From: Stutzerimonas stutzeri TS44
GTDB taxonomy: Bacteria; Pseudomonadota; Gammaproteobacteria; Pseudomonadales; Pseudomonadaceae
Reading direction: 5' to 3'
Length of the DNA: 64,000 bases
Assembly: GCA_000263395.1 (NCBI GenBank)
Contig: AJXE01000002.1
Coordinates: forward strand, 1-64,000
The notes below the pieces were generated by a model that had not been told where the DNA came from, did no database searches, and saw only the letters and a program-made list of their open reading frames with translations. Shown here piece by piece: positions 1 to 7,727 of the stretch; position 1 is the stretch's first letter; each line of letters begins with the position of its first letter. Both the position numbers and the translations under genes were made by a program.

Positions 1-1078
1 GAACCTGTCGGTTCATCCCCGCGGGTGCGGGGAACGCCGCGCTTTACCTGCTCGGTCACCGATTGCAGGCGGTTCATCCCCGCGGGTGCGGGGAACGCCC
101 GTAACTAGCACGTTCTGCGCCGGCGGGTAACGGTTCATCCCCGCGGGTGCGGGGAACGCCGCTTCGGTAGACATCGAGACATCAATGCCATCGGTTCATC
201 CCCGCGGGTGCGGGGAACGCGATTATGGGGCCGAGTCATACACCGCACTGGTCGGTTCATCCCCGCGGGTGCGGGGAACGCGTACCGCCATTGGTAATGG
301 TGATAGCGCCAATGCGGTTCATCCCCGCGGGTGCGGGGAACGCCCCCTGCCTCCCACTGCTGCCATGTGCGCAGCTGGTTCATCCCCGCGGGTGCGGGGA
401 ACGCCGGACGGATAAATCCTCTATGGCTGCCGGAACCGGTTCATCCCCGCGGGTGCGGGGAACGCAGATGCGCCTAGGCTTAGCGGCTGAACAGTGACGG
501 TTCATCCCCGCGGGTGCGGGGAACGCTGGTCGGCCGCCACCTTACCGGTGGACAGCGACGGTTCATCCCCGCGGGTGCGGGGAACGCTTTTTCATGGTAG
601 GGCACTAACCGGCTAATCCCCGGTTCATCCCCGCGGGTGCGGGGAACGCGCATCATATTGGAGTGCCGCAAGCGTTTGGGTCGGTTCATCCCCGCGGGTG
701 CGGGGAACGCGCCTGAACGATACTGGTAACGGTCATCTGCCAGGCGGTTCATCCCCGCGGGTGCGGGGAACGCGAACTAGCCGATGCGCTGATCCGTATC
801 TTCGACGGTTCATCCCCGCGGGTGCGGGGAACGCTCCGGTTGGGTCACTTCGTCGGTTGGGCAGCACGGTTCATCCCCGCGGGTGCGGGGAACGCGCTTT
901 CCTGCAGACCGATGGCGAGCAAGAGAACGGTTCATCCCCGCGGGTGCGGGGAACGCGGTCCACACGCGCTCGCCGGTACCGTCGAACACGGTTCATCCCC
1001 GCGGGTGCGGGGAACGCCATTAAGTGGTCGGCGCTGCAACGCGACATCACGGTTCATCCCCGCGGGTGCGGGGAACGC
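1..1078 (-). CRISPR. Type I-E CRISPR array, 18 repeats, continues past left edge
   Basis: Eighteen 29-nt repeats start at 9, 70, 131, 192, 253, 315, 376, 437, 498, 559, 621, 682, 745, 806, 867, 928, 989 and 1050. Each carries the I-E hairpin (arms TCCCCGC/GCGGGGA). Read on the minus strand the repeat begins GCGTTCCCCGC and ends GATGAACCG, the I-E crRNA orientation, so transcription runs right to left from the leader beside cas2. Spacers are 32 nt except 282-314 and 588-620 (33) and 711-744 (34). Repeats are identical except at 376, where the first base is T instead of C. Bases 1-8 are the end of another spacer, so older units lie outside the window. I saw no duplicated spacer. Protospacer identity cannot be judged without a search. 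Confidence 0.98.
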
Positions 1079-1143
1079 ACTAAACGTAACCGATTGTTCT
1101 CAAAAGAGAAAATCGGTCACGAAAAATCTACCGATTTTTCTTG
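1079..1143 (-). promoter_or_regulatory. CRISPR leader between cas2 and first repeat
   Basis: This 65-bp AT-rich stretch separates the cas2 stop from the leader-proximal repeat, the position and length expected of a I-E leader. It holds a 9-bp inverted repeat, AAAATCGGT at 1109-1117 and ACCGATTTT at 1130-1138. In the minus direction that repeat could act as a terminator for cas transcription or as a structural element for integration. On the minus strand AATCGGTAGATTT fits the IHF consensus at 11 of 13 positions. No convincing -35/-10 pair was found, so array transcription may begin inside cas2 or read through from the cas operon. Confidence 0.7.
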
Positions 1144-1443
<300 letters not shown>

Positions 1444-2370
1444 TCACTTGCTCCTGTGGCCGGCATCGCCGTGGCTTTCAGGGTTGGGGATGGCGGGCGG
1501 CACGGACTCCGGCGGCGCTTCTGGCGGACTGATACCACCCGCCGACAGCACCTCCTCGATCAACGGGATGATGCGGCCGAGCAATTTGTCCGAGCGGAAC
1601 AGGTCGCGACAGGCGATACGCACCTCCCGCTCGGGCTGGGCCGGCGATTTGGCGGCGATGCGAAAGGCCAGCGGCACCACGGTGTCGAATTTGTACAGGT
1701 CGGCAATGTCGTAGACGAACGACAGCGGCTTGCCGGTGTGAATGAAGCCCACCGCCGGTGCGTAACCGGCGGCAAGCACGGCCGCTTCGGTGATGCCGTA
1801 CAGACAGGCGGTAGCGGCGGACAGGCAGCGGTTGGGGATATCCGCCGCGTCCCACTGATTGCGGTCGTAGTTGCGCGCGTGCCAGTTCACCTTGTACTGC
1901 TGCGCCAGCAATTTGTAGGTGCCGCGCACGCGTGCGCCCTCGATACCACGCAACTGCTCGACGCTACGTTTGGCTGGCGCCGGCTCGCCGAAGCGCACCT
2001 CGTACATCTTGCGCACGACCTTGAGCCGCAGCTCGTCATCCAGTGCCAGCTTGGCCTGGTACAGCAGGCGATCGGCTCGCGCGCCGCCCGGCTGGCCGCT
2101 GGAGTACAGGCGCACGCCGGATTCGCCCACCCACACCAGCAGCGTGCCGACGGTAGCCGCCAGGTTCACCGCCGCATGCGAGATGCGCGTACCCGGCTCC
2201 AGCATGATGCAAGCCACCGAGCCGACCGGGATGTGCTTGCGTACGCCGTTCTTGTCGATCACCACGAAGGCGCCGTCGAGCACGTCGATCTGCCCGTAGT
2301 GGACGAACACCATCGAGATGCGGTCCTTCATCGGCAACGGCTTGAGTGGTGGCAAGAGGGGCGAGGCCAT
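1444..2370 (-). CDS. cas1: Cas1e, CRISPR spacer integrase
   Basis: 308 codons, standard for Cas1e. Cas1 is the catalytic subunit of the Cas1-Cas2 integrase. The catalytic glutamate lies in GIEGARVR, the histidine in GFIHTGKP and the two aspartates in VYDIADLYK, all matching the metal site of the E. coli enzyme. The N-terminus MASPLLPPLKPLPMKDR is the family's usual start, which supports the ATG at 2370 over an internal Met. Its ATG lies one base after the TGA of the upstream KilA-N gene, so its translation probably depends on that gene. Confidence 0.98.
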   Translation of the reverse strand: MASPLLPPLKPLPMKDRISMVFVHYGQIDVLDGAFVVIDKNGVRKHIPVGSVACIMLEPGTRISHAAVNLAATVGTLLVWVGESGVRLYSSGQPGGARADRLLYQAKLALDDELRLKVVRKMYEVRFGEPAPAKRSVEQLRGIEGARVRGTYKLLAQQYKVNWHARNYDRNQWDAADIPNRCLSAATACLYGITEAAVLAAGYAPAVGFIHTGKPLSFVYDIADLYKFDTVVPLAFRIAAKSPAQPEREVRIACRDLFRSDKLLGRIIPLIEEVLSAGGISPPEAPPESVPPAIPNPESHGDAGHRSK

Positions 2371-2371
2371 G

Positions 2372-3196
2372 TCAAGCGCCCTCGCCGCCCGGCAACCGCG
2401 ACAACCCTTGCTCGACCAGCACGCGCATCTGGCGGATGGCCAGCTCGTTCAGCTTCTGCAACCGCTCGGCCTGGCCCATGCCCTGCTCGATGAAATGCGC
2501 ATTCATCGATTCCAGATTGGCCAGGCAGACCAACTGGTGCACGTTGGCATGGTCGCGGAGATTGCCCTTGAGACCCGGGTTGGCATCGCGCCACTCGCGC
2601 GCAGTGATGCCGAACAGCGCGACATTGAGCAGGTCGGCTTCGCTGGCATAGACCTGGCTGGCCTGCTGTGGAGTCAAGGTATCGGGAATCAGGCTTTCGC
2701 GGATGGCGTTGGTATGGATCAGGTAGTTAACCTTCGCCAGGTTGCGCCGGATGTCCCAGCCCAGTTGCCGGAACTCCTGTTCCTTGAGGCGCTGGAACTC
2801 CTTGATGAGGTAGAGCTTGAACTCCACCGAAATCCAGCTGGCGAACTCGAAGGCGATGTCCTTCTGCGCGAAGGTGCCGCCATAGCGTCCGGCCTTGGAA
2901 ATCAGGCCGATGGCGCCGGTCTGCTCGATCCACTGTTTGGGCGTCAGGGTGAAGCTGTTGAGGCCCGCCTGAGTTTTAAACCCGTCGAATTCGACGGGTT
3001 TAAAAGCCGGGTTATTGAGTTGCTCCCAGATGCCAAGAAACTCGATGGTGTTGCGGTTGCGCAGCCAGTTGCGGATCAGGTCATCGGTCCGCTCGGCGTT
3101 CTTGTAGCGGGCGATGTCGGTGATGTTGATGTACTCGATGCCGTCCCTGATGTGGATGGAAATATCCTGCTCGAGAACCTGTAATTTGCCTTTCAT
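2372..3196 (-). CDS. KilA-N domain protein inside the cas operon
   Basis: 274 residues. I chose the ATG at 3196 because AAGGAAGGAG lies just upstream. Residues about 10-140 form a KilA-N domain: the INITDIARYKN helix, a WLRNRNTIEFLG segment, VEFDGF, and a C-terminal block with KAGRYGGTFAQKDIAFEFA and WISVEFKLYLIKEFQRLK. KilA-N is a DNA-binding fold common in phage antirepressors and large DNA viruses. The remaining 130 residues (ASEADLLNVALFGITAREW, LANLESMNAHFIEQG) recur in stand-alone bacterial KilA-N proteins of unknown role. It sits between cas6e (44-bp gap) and cas1 (1-bp gap), same strand, and is not part of the standard I-E gene set. It could be a regulator of the adaptation genes, an accessory factor, or a passenger. 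No recombinase, inverted repeats or target duplication flank it. Confidence 0.9.
   Translation of the reverse strand: MKGKLQVLEQDISIHIRDGIEYINITDIARYKNAERTDDLIRNWLRNRNTIEFLGIWEQLNNPAFKPVEFDGFKTQAGLNSFTLTPKQWIEQTGAIGLISKAGRYGGTFAQKDIAFEFASWISVEFKLYLIKEFQRLKEQEFRQLGWDIRRNLAKVNYLIHTNAIRESLIPDTLTPQQASQVYASEADLLNVALFGITAREWRDANPGLKGNLRDHANVHQLVCLANLESMNAHFIEQGMGQAERLQKLNELAIRQMRVLVEQGLSRLPGGEGA
2974..3005. repeat. Perfect 32-bp palindrome within the KilA-N gene
   Basis: The left half is TTTTAAACCCGTCGAA and the right half is its exact reverse complement, with no spacer and no mismatch. It encodes FKPVEFDGFK around residues 64-74, and because of the symmetry the same peptide is readable on the plus strand. 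It could be an operator (including autoregulation by the KilA-N protein), or an RNA hairpin that limits expression of cas1 and cas2 downstream. Function is inferred; the symmetry is directly visible. Confidence 0.95.
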
Positions 3197-3240
3197 GAGT
3201 CGGACTCCTTCCTTGTGAACCAACGTCAGCCTAACGCCAC

Positions 3241-3852
3241 TCAATCGCGCCCCAGGCTGAGCAAACCACAGCCAAAGGCCTTGCCCGGACCGATACCGGC
3301 ACGCAGGGCGGCGGCCAGCGCAGTGCTGTTCCGTACCCGTAGACGTCCTTCGAAACAGATCTTCAGCACGCTGATACGACTGTCCTGCTTGCGACTACGC
3401 AGCAGTTCGCTACCGGTCACCAGCGCCGCCTCGACGCTGAAACCCAGCCGCTCGCCCTGACGGGTGAGCCACGCCAGCTGCGCTTCTTCCGAGACCAGCC
3501 CCTGGCGCTTGCCATCGCGCGTGACCGTGGGGTTGGCGAACAGGCGAAAACGGTAGCTCTGATCGTGCTGCAACCAGCCCTCGGGGGCGATAGCACGTGT
3601 TTCAGTCGCCCCCTTGAGGTAGTTCGGCAAGGCTTCAATCACTGACCAATTGGCAAGCTCCTGGGCCTGCACCAGCACTATCGGCTCGCTCCAGGCCGCT
3701 ACCTGCTCGGCGCGCCAGAGGATGCGTGGCGGCACTTGCCCGGCATCGTGAACGAAGGCGCGCACCAGGGTGCGATGCATGTCGTAAGGGTCGCCCAGAT
3801 CGCGCCGCGCCAGGGCGCTGCGTGGATCAAGCCGCAGTCGGGTCAGGTACAT
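3241..3852 (-). CDS. cas6e: Cas6e (CasE/Cse3), pre-crRNA endoribonuclease
   Basis: 203 residues from the ATG at 3852, which has a GGGAG ribosome binding site upstream; the open frame extends further but that part lies inside cas5e. Cas6e cuts each repeat of the CRISPR transcript and stays bound to the 3' hairpin of the crRNA in Cascade. His26 in DMHRTLVRAF aligns with the catalytic histidine of T. thermophilus Cse3. The C-terminal glycine-rich loop GIGPGKAFGCGLLSLG is the family signature. It overlaps cas5e by 26 bp, longer than the other junctions of the operon. Confidence 0.96.
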   Translation of the reverse strand: MYLTRLRLDPRSALARRDLGDPYDMHRTLVRAFVHDAGQVPPRILWRAEQVAAWSEPIVLVQAQELANWSVIEALPNYLKGATETRAIAPEGWLQHDQSYRFRLFANPTVTRDGKRQGLVSEEAQLAWLTRQGERLGFSVEAALVTGSELLRSRKQDSRISVLKICFEGRLRVRNSTALAAALRAGIGPGKAFGCGLLSLGRD

Positions 3853-4498
3853 GCGCCGCTCCCGTAAAAAACAATTCGGATTTGACGAAGCGCGGGCCGA
3901 AGCGCCGCTCGGCGAAGGGTGCGACCGGCTGGTCGAGGCGCCTGCCACCTTCGCTGGGGTGTTCGAGCAGTACGCGTCGCGGTGTCTGTGGCGCCTCACC
4001 CGAAATCAGGCAGGGCCATGCCTGGAGCGCCGTTTCCAGCGAGTGTTCGCTCAGCGCATCAGGCAGATGGACCGGCAGCGACGGCACGAAGCTCTTGCGC
4101 CCCAGGGCCAGCGGCCAGACCGGCCGCGCCAGTGCGCCATGCACCGCAGCCAGCAGCGCCGGATCACCCTCCAGGCCGACCAGGAATACCGCATCGGACA
4201 GGTAGTAGCGGGGGCTGACCACGGTGCGCTCCAGGTCCGGTTTGCCGCTGGAGGCGATCAGTACGCCGGTGGCGGTCTGGTAGTCGCGCATCGGCACACC
4301 CTCGCGCTCGACTCGCACACCCATGCGCAGAGCGGCGAGATCGGCGACCGATTCGGAGCGGTCGCGGCCGAGCGCGGCGCAGACCAGACCGAGCACTCCC
4401 GACTTGGAGGGTTCGAGCTGGGTGTCGCGCTCATCGAAACGGCTGGTGGTGCCCCAGGACTGCATCGGCCCCTGCAGGCGCAGCAGCAAGGTGGCCAT
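3827..4498 (-). CDS. cas5e: Cas5e (CasD), Cascade subunit
   Basis: 223 residues from the ATG at 4498, two bases after the cas7e stop. Cas5e binds the 5' handle of the crRNA and links the Cas7 backbone to Cse1. The N-terminus (LLLRLQGPMQSWGTTSRFDERDT) and the PSKSGVLGLVCAALG segment are diagnostic of the Cas5e RAMP fold. The open frame continues upstream into cas7e but that extension has no family similarity. Its 3' end overlaps the start of cas6e. Confidence 0.97.
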   Translation of the reverse strand: MATLLLRLQGPMQSWGTTSRFDERDTQLEPSKSGVLGLVCAALGRDRSESVADLAALRMGVRVEREGVPMRDYQTATGVLIASSGKPDLERTVVSPRYYLSDAVFLVGLEGDPALLAAVHGALARPVWPLALGRKSFVPSLPVHLPDALSEHSLETALQAWPCLISGEAPQTPRRVLLEHPSEGGRRLDQPVAPFAERRFGPRFVKSELFFTGAAHVPDPTAA

Positions 4499-4500
4499 GC

Positions 4501-5634
4501 TCAGACCTCCAGCACGTCGGCGGCCAGGGCGCGCGCACGTTGCGCCAGCGTCGCCAGATTGGCGACCGACTCGCCCTTCTCGGCCGGCCAGCGGCCGGTG
4601 AGATCGAGGCTCAGCCAGCGATCGTCCGGCGCCCCATAGACTGCCGCCAGCTTGCCTTCGTAGGCGGCCAGGCGCTCCACCGACTGTTCGGTGAGCGCCT
4701 GGTCGGCACGCGGCGCGACCGGTTTCTCGAAGGCGTTGGCCAGGCTCAGCGGCGTGGCATGGCGCAGGCAAAGACCGGCGAACTCCGGCGGGTTGTGCGC
4801 GGCGAAGCTGTTCTGTTTGCCGCTGGGGATGGCCAGCGCCAGCGCGCGGGTGAAGGCCTCGACGGCGGACAGCGCCAACTCGCGATCGCCCTGCAGGTTG
4901 GCCAGCAGCTTGCGCAAGTCGAGCACCGCGTAGCGGTAGAGGGTGGCGGAATTGAATTCCACCTGGCCGATCATGCCGGCGCCGGTTTCGTCGGCGTCAC
5001 CCTTGTCGTCCACGGCGGTGAAGTAGTCGAACTCGCGCTCGACGCGGTGGGTACTGATGGCGTGGGCCACCTGACAGGCCGCATCCTGATTGACTGACGG
5101 CAGGTCGGCCAACATGCGGCCGAACAGGGCGACGTCGACGGCCTTGCCGCCATCGAGCAAGGCCTTGGCCTTCTTGACGATCTCCGCCGGCAGGCTGGCC
5201 TTGGCGTCCTTCTTGCTCTTCTTGTCGCCGCCCACCGGCAGCTCGTCCCAGTACTGTTCGATCAACGCGGCAAAGGCGGACACCTCCCCCTCGCCGAGGA
5301 ACAGCAGGTATTCGGTCTTGCCGTCATCCTTGACCTTGAGGCCGGCGGCAGCCAGGGCCATCTCGATCTTGGCGCCGGCCTCCTCGGCATCGCGGCCGGC
5401 CAGCCGCTCCAGCAGCAGAGCCTTGAGCTTCTTGGTGCGGATGCCGCGATTGGCCTGCGGCAGCAGCTCATGCTCGCTCGCGGCCAGGCGCACCGCGCGC
5501 TTGAAGCACTGACTGCTCACCCGCGCGCGGCGCTGGCCGCCAAAGATCGCATCCTTCGGCGCGCCGGTGTCGTCGCGGTTGAGGTTGGACGGGGCGAAGT
5601 TCTGGATCAGGTGAAATTCGAGGAACAGGCTCAT
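4501..5634 (-). CDS. cas7e: Cas7e (CasC/Cse4), Cascade backbone
   Basis: 377 residues, close to the 363 of E. coli CasC. Six copies form the helical backbone that coats the spacer part of the crRNA. The N-terminus HLIQNFAPSNLNRDDTGAPK and the QRRARVSSQCFKRAVR segment are hallmark Cas7e motifs. It lies 15 bp after cas(B) and 2 bases before cas5e. A lysine-rich insertion near residues 130-145 (GGDKKSKKDAKAS) lies in a variable surface region. Confidence 0.97.
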   Translation of the reverse strand: MSLFLEFHLIQNFAPSNLNRDDTGAPKDAIFGGQRRARVSSQCFKRAVRLAASEHELLPQANRGIRTKKLKALLLERLAGRDAEEAGAKIEMALAAAGLKVKDDGKTEYLLFLGEGEVSAFAALIEQYWDELPVGGDKKSKKDAKASLPAEIVKKAKALLDGGKAVDVALFGRMLADLPSVNQDAACQVAHAISTHRVEREFDYFTAVDDKGDADETGAGMIGQVEFNSATLYRYAVLDLRKLLANLQGDRELALSAVEAFTRALALAIPSGKQNSFAAHNPPEFAGLCLRHATPLSLANAFEKPVAPRADQALTEQSVERLAAYEGKLAAVYGAPDDRWLSLDLTGRWPAEKGESVANLATLAQRARALAADVLEV

Positions 5635-5649
5635 GGGGGCAGTCTTCCT

Positions 5650-6171
5650 TTACTCGTTATCAGTGGGTTCGGGGCTGGGCTGGGCAGCCCGATAGAAGTC
5701 GCGTGCCCAGCGCTGGCGCAGCCGGCTGGGATCGGCATTGGGGTTCAGCCACTGCGTCAGGTCGTCGAGCAAACGGGCGTAATCGCAGCCGATGTCATCG
5801 GCGGCCAGCAGGCTGACGGCCTGGCGCAGGTATTCGACGATGTTCTCGGCATCAGCGCCGAGCAGGGCGATGAAGCGGCCTTCGATGCTCGGGCTCTGAC
5901 GACGACTCATCAGCTCGCCCATCGCAGTAGCGAAGCTTTGCGCCTGCTTATGGGGGTGGCGGGCGAACAGGCCGGCCACCGCGTACAACGCCAGCCGCCG
6001 GGCGTCACGTTCGTGCGCCACCGCACCGGCGAAGCGCTCCACGTAGGGAAAGGCCCTGGGATAACTGCCCGGCTCGAAGGCCAGGCTGTGACGCAATGCG
6101 GCCAATGCACCACGATCGCGCGCTTTTAGTGCGATCAGATGCGCAATGAACTGCTCGGCGTGCTCACTCAC
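5650..6171 (-). CDS. casB: CasB (Cse2), Cascade small subunit
   Basis: 173 residues. Two copies stabilise the crRNA and the displaced DNA strand along the belly of Cascade. The small all-helical protein, rich in Arg and Ala (ALAALRHSLAFEPGSYPRAFPYVERF), fits the Cse2 family in size and pattern. It overlaps the end of casA by 4 bp (ATGA), a coupled junction. Sequence conservation of Cse2 is low, so position in the operon is an important part of the call. Confidence 0.94.
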   Translation of the reverse strand: MSEHAEQFIAHLIALKARDRGALAALRHSLAFEPGSYPRAFPYVERFAGAVAHERDARRLALYAVAGLFARHPHKQAQSFATAMGELMSRRQSPSIEGRFIALLGADAENIVEYLRQAVSLLAADDIGCDYARLLDDLTQWLNPNADPSRLRQRWARDFYRAAQPSPEPTDNE

Positions 6172-7727
6172 GACACGGCCTCCTTGTCAGTGACTCGGGT
6201 ATCGGAAAGAGGAACCCGCTTGTTCAGCAGGCTCTGGAAACGTGGCCAGTAGCGCGCATCGGCCCTGAGGGCGCGGGTAGAGCTGCCCAGCCCGGCCAAT
6301 ACCTGTTCCCAGGCCAGCCGGGCCGCTCCACGCAGCGTCTGGCGCCACAGCGCTGCGGCCGGCTCCGGCTGGTCCTGGCCGATCAGCCGCAGCAATTCCG
6401 GTAACGCCCGCTCGGCTTCGGCGAAGTAGCGGACCGCCAGCGGCCCGGATTCGACCATGCTGCGCGCGCGGCTGCGGGTGTCCTTGCTGGCCGGGTCCGG
6501 CAGGGTTTCGGCGAGCATGCCGGTGGCCAGGCGCTTGAGTTCGCCGAACAGTTCGTCGGCGGCCGTCACCTGATCGCGCAGGTACATCGCCTTGTCTGGC
6601 TCCAGCAGCAGGGCCGATGGCAAGGAAATCTGCTCCATACGCCAGCGCAGTAGCTTGGCCTGGTCGCTGGCCAGGCCGGCGACCAGCAAGGGCTGGTGGA
6701 CGGACTCGAAAGGATTGAGCTGCCGATGCAACGCAATTGCATGGTTCAGCACAGCCGCCGGCTGGCTTTCGCCACTGGAATTCGGCACCAGCGCCGGCAG
6801 GTCGCGCCACAGCGCGCGACCTTCACTGAAGGTCAGGCGCACCAGCCCATTGCTTCCGGCGCGGAAGCTGGCCATCGGGTCCGGGGCATTAGGGTCCTCG
6901 CCCAAGGCCAAGCCGGCGGCAAAGTGCAGCCAACGAATATCGCCGTCTTCTTCCCGACGCAGCAGCACCGCGCGACTCAGCCGGGTGTAGCGGTCATTCG
7001 GGCCGCTGGCCAGAAGCGGCTCACCGCGCAGCTCGGCAATGCTCGGCGGCTTGCGCTCCCAACTGGGCAAGTCGGGATCGGCATCGGCGCGCGGCGCCGC
7101 ATCCAGGGCGAGGCACAGTGTGCGCGCCAAGATGTCGCCGACCGGCAACACTGCCGCCGTATTGACCAGGGCGCCGGCCTTGTCCGCATCGCGCAGGGTT
7201 TTGACCAGCCCGCCCGGAGTGAACTGCAGAAAGCCAAGCAAGGTACCGACGGCGCTTGCCGGAAGAATGGCCATAGGCTCTGCGTCGTAGGCATGATCGA
7301 ACACCACCGGCGTATTACCGTTGGCGCTGGCCAGGGCGATCTGCGTCCAGGGCTTGCGCTTGTCGCGGGTCTCCTCGGCGCAGGCCAGCGCCGCCACCTG
7401 CATGAAGGGATACTCGGGATGGAACAGCCAGAAACGCTCGCGCCACCGCTCCAGGTAATCGCGAATCTCGGCCAGCGGCAGCCCCTCGCGATACCAGCGC
7501 ACGCGGTCCTTGTCACGCCAGGTGCCGAAGGCCGTGACCAGTGCACGATGGGTGATGGCCAGCAGCAGCCGGTACTGCGCCACCAGGCTGGGCGGCGCGG
7601 TGTCCGCCAGCGCGACGATCTCGCCGCTGCGTTCGAATACCTCCAGCAGGCTCAACTCCACGACCTGGCCATCGGCCAGGCGCACCGGTAGCCAGGGCTC
7701 GTCCAGCAAGCAGAAATCCTTGCTCAT
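6168..7727 (-). CDS. casA: CasA (Cse1/Cas8e), Cascade large subunit
   Basis: 519 residues, usual size for Cse1. It reads the PAM in target DNA and recruits Cas3. The N-terminus (LLDEPWLPVRLADGQVVELSLLEVF) and FWLFHPEYPFMQ are typical of the family, as is the four-helix C-terminal bundle seen from about residue 380 on. It overlaps cas3 and casB by 4 bp at each end. Cse1 sequence diverges greatly between I-E subtypes, so the exact PAM cannot be predicted from it here. Confidence 0.96.
   Translation of the reverse strand: MSKDFCLLDEPWLPVRLADGQVVELSLLEVFERSGEIVALADTAPPSLVAQYRLLLAITHRALVTAFGTWRDKDRVRWYREGLPLAEIRDYLERWRERFWLFHPEYPFMQVAALACAEETRDKRKPWTQIALASANGNTPVVFDHAYDAEPMAILPASAVGTLLGFLQFTPGGLVKTLRDADKAGALVNTAAVLPVGDILARTLCLALDAAPRADADPDLPSWERKPPSIAELRGEPLLASGPNDRYTRLSRAVLLRREEDGDIRWLHFAAGLALGEDPNAPDPMASFRAGSNGLVRLTFSEGRALWRDLPALVPNSSGESQPAAVLNHAIALHRQLNPFESVHQPLLVAGLASDQAKLLRWRMEQISLPSALLLEPDKAMYLRDQVTAADELFGELKRLATGMLAETLPDPASKDTRSRARSMVESGPLAVRYFAEAERALPELLRLIGQDQPEPAAALWRQTLRGAARLAWEQVLAGLGSSTRALRADARYWPRFQSLLNKRVPLSDTRVTDKEAVS

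Noticed and set aside
2372..3240. KilA-N gene as part of an insertion sequence
   Set aside because: No terminal inverted repeats, target duplication or recombinase are seen; the gene has operon-like junctions.
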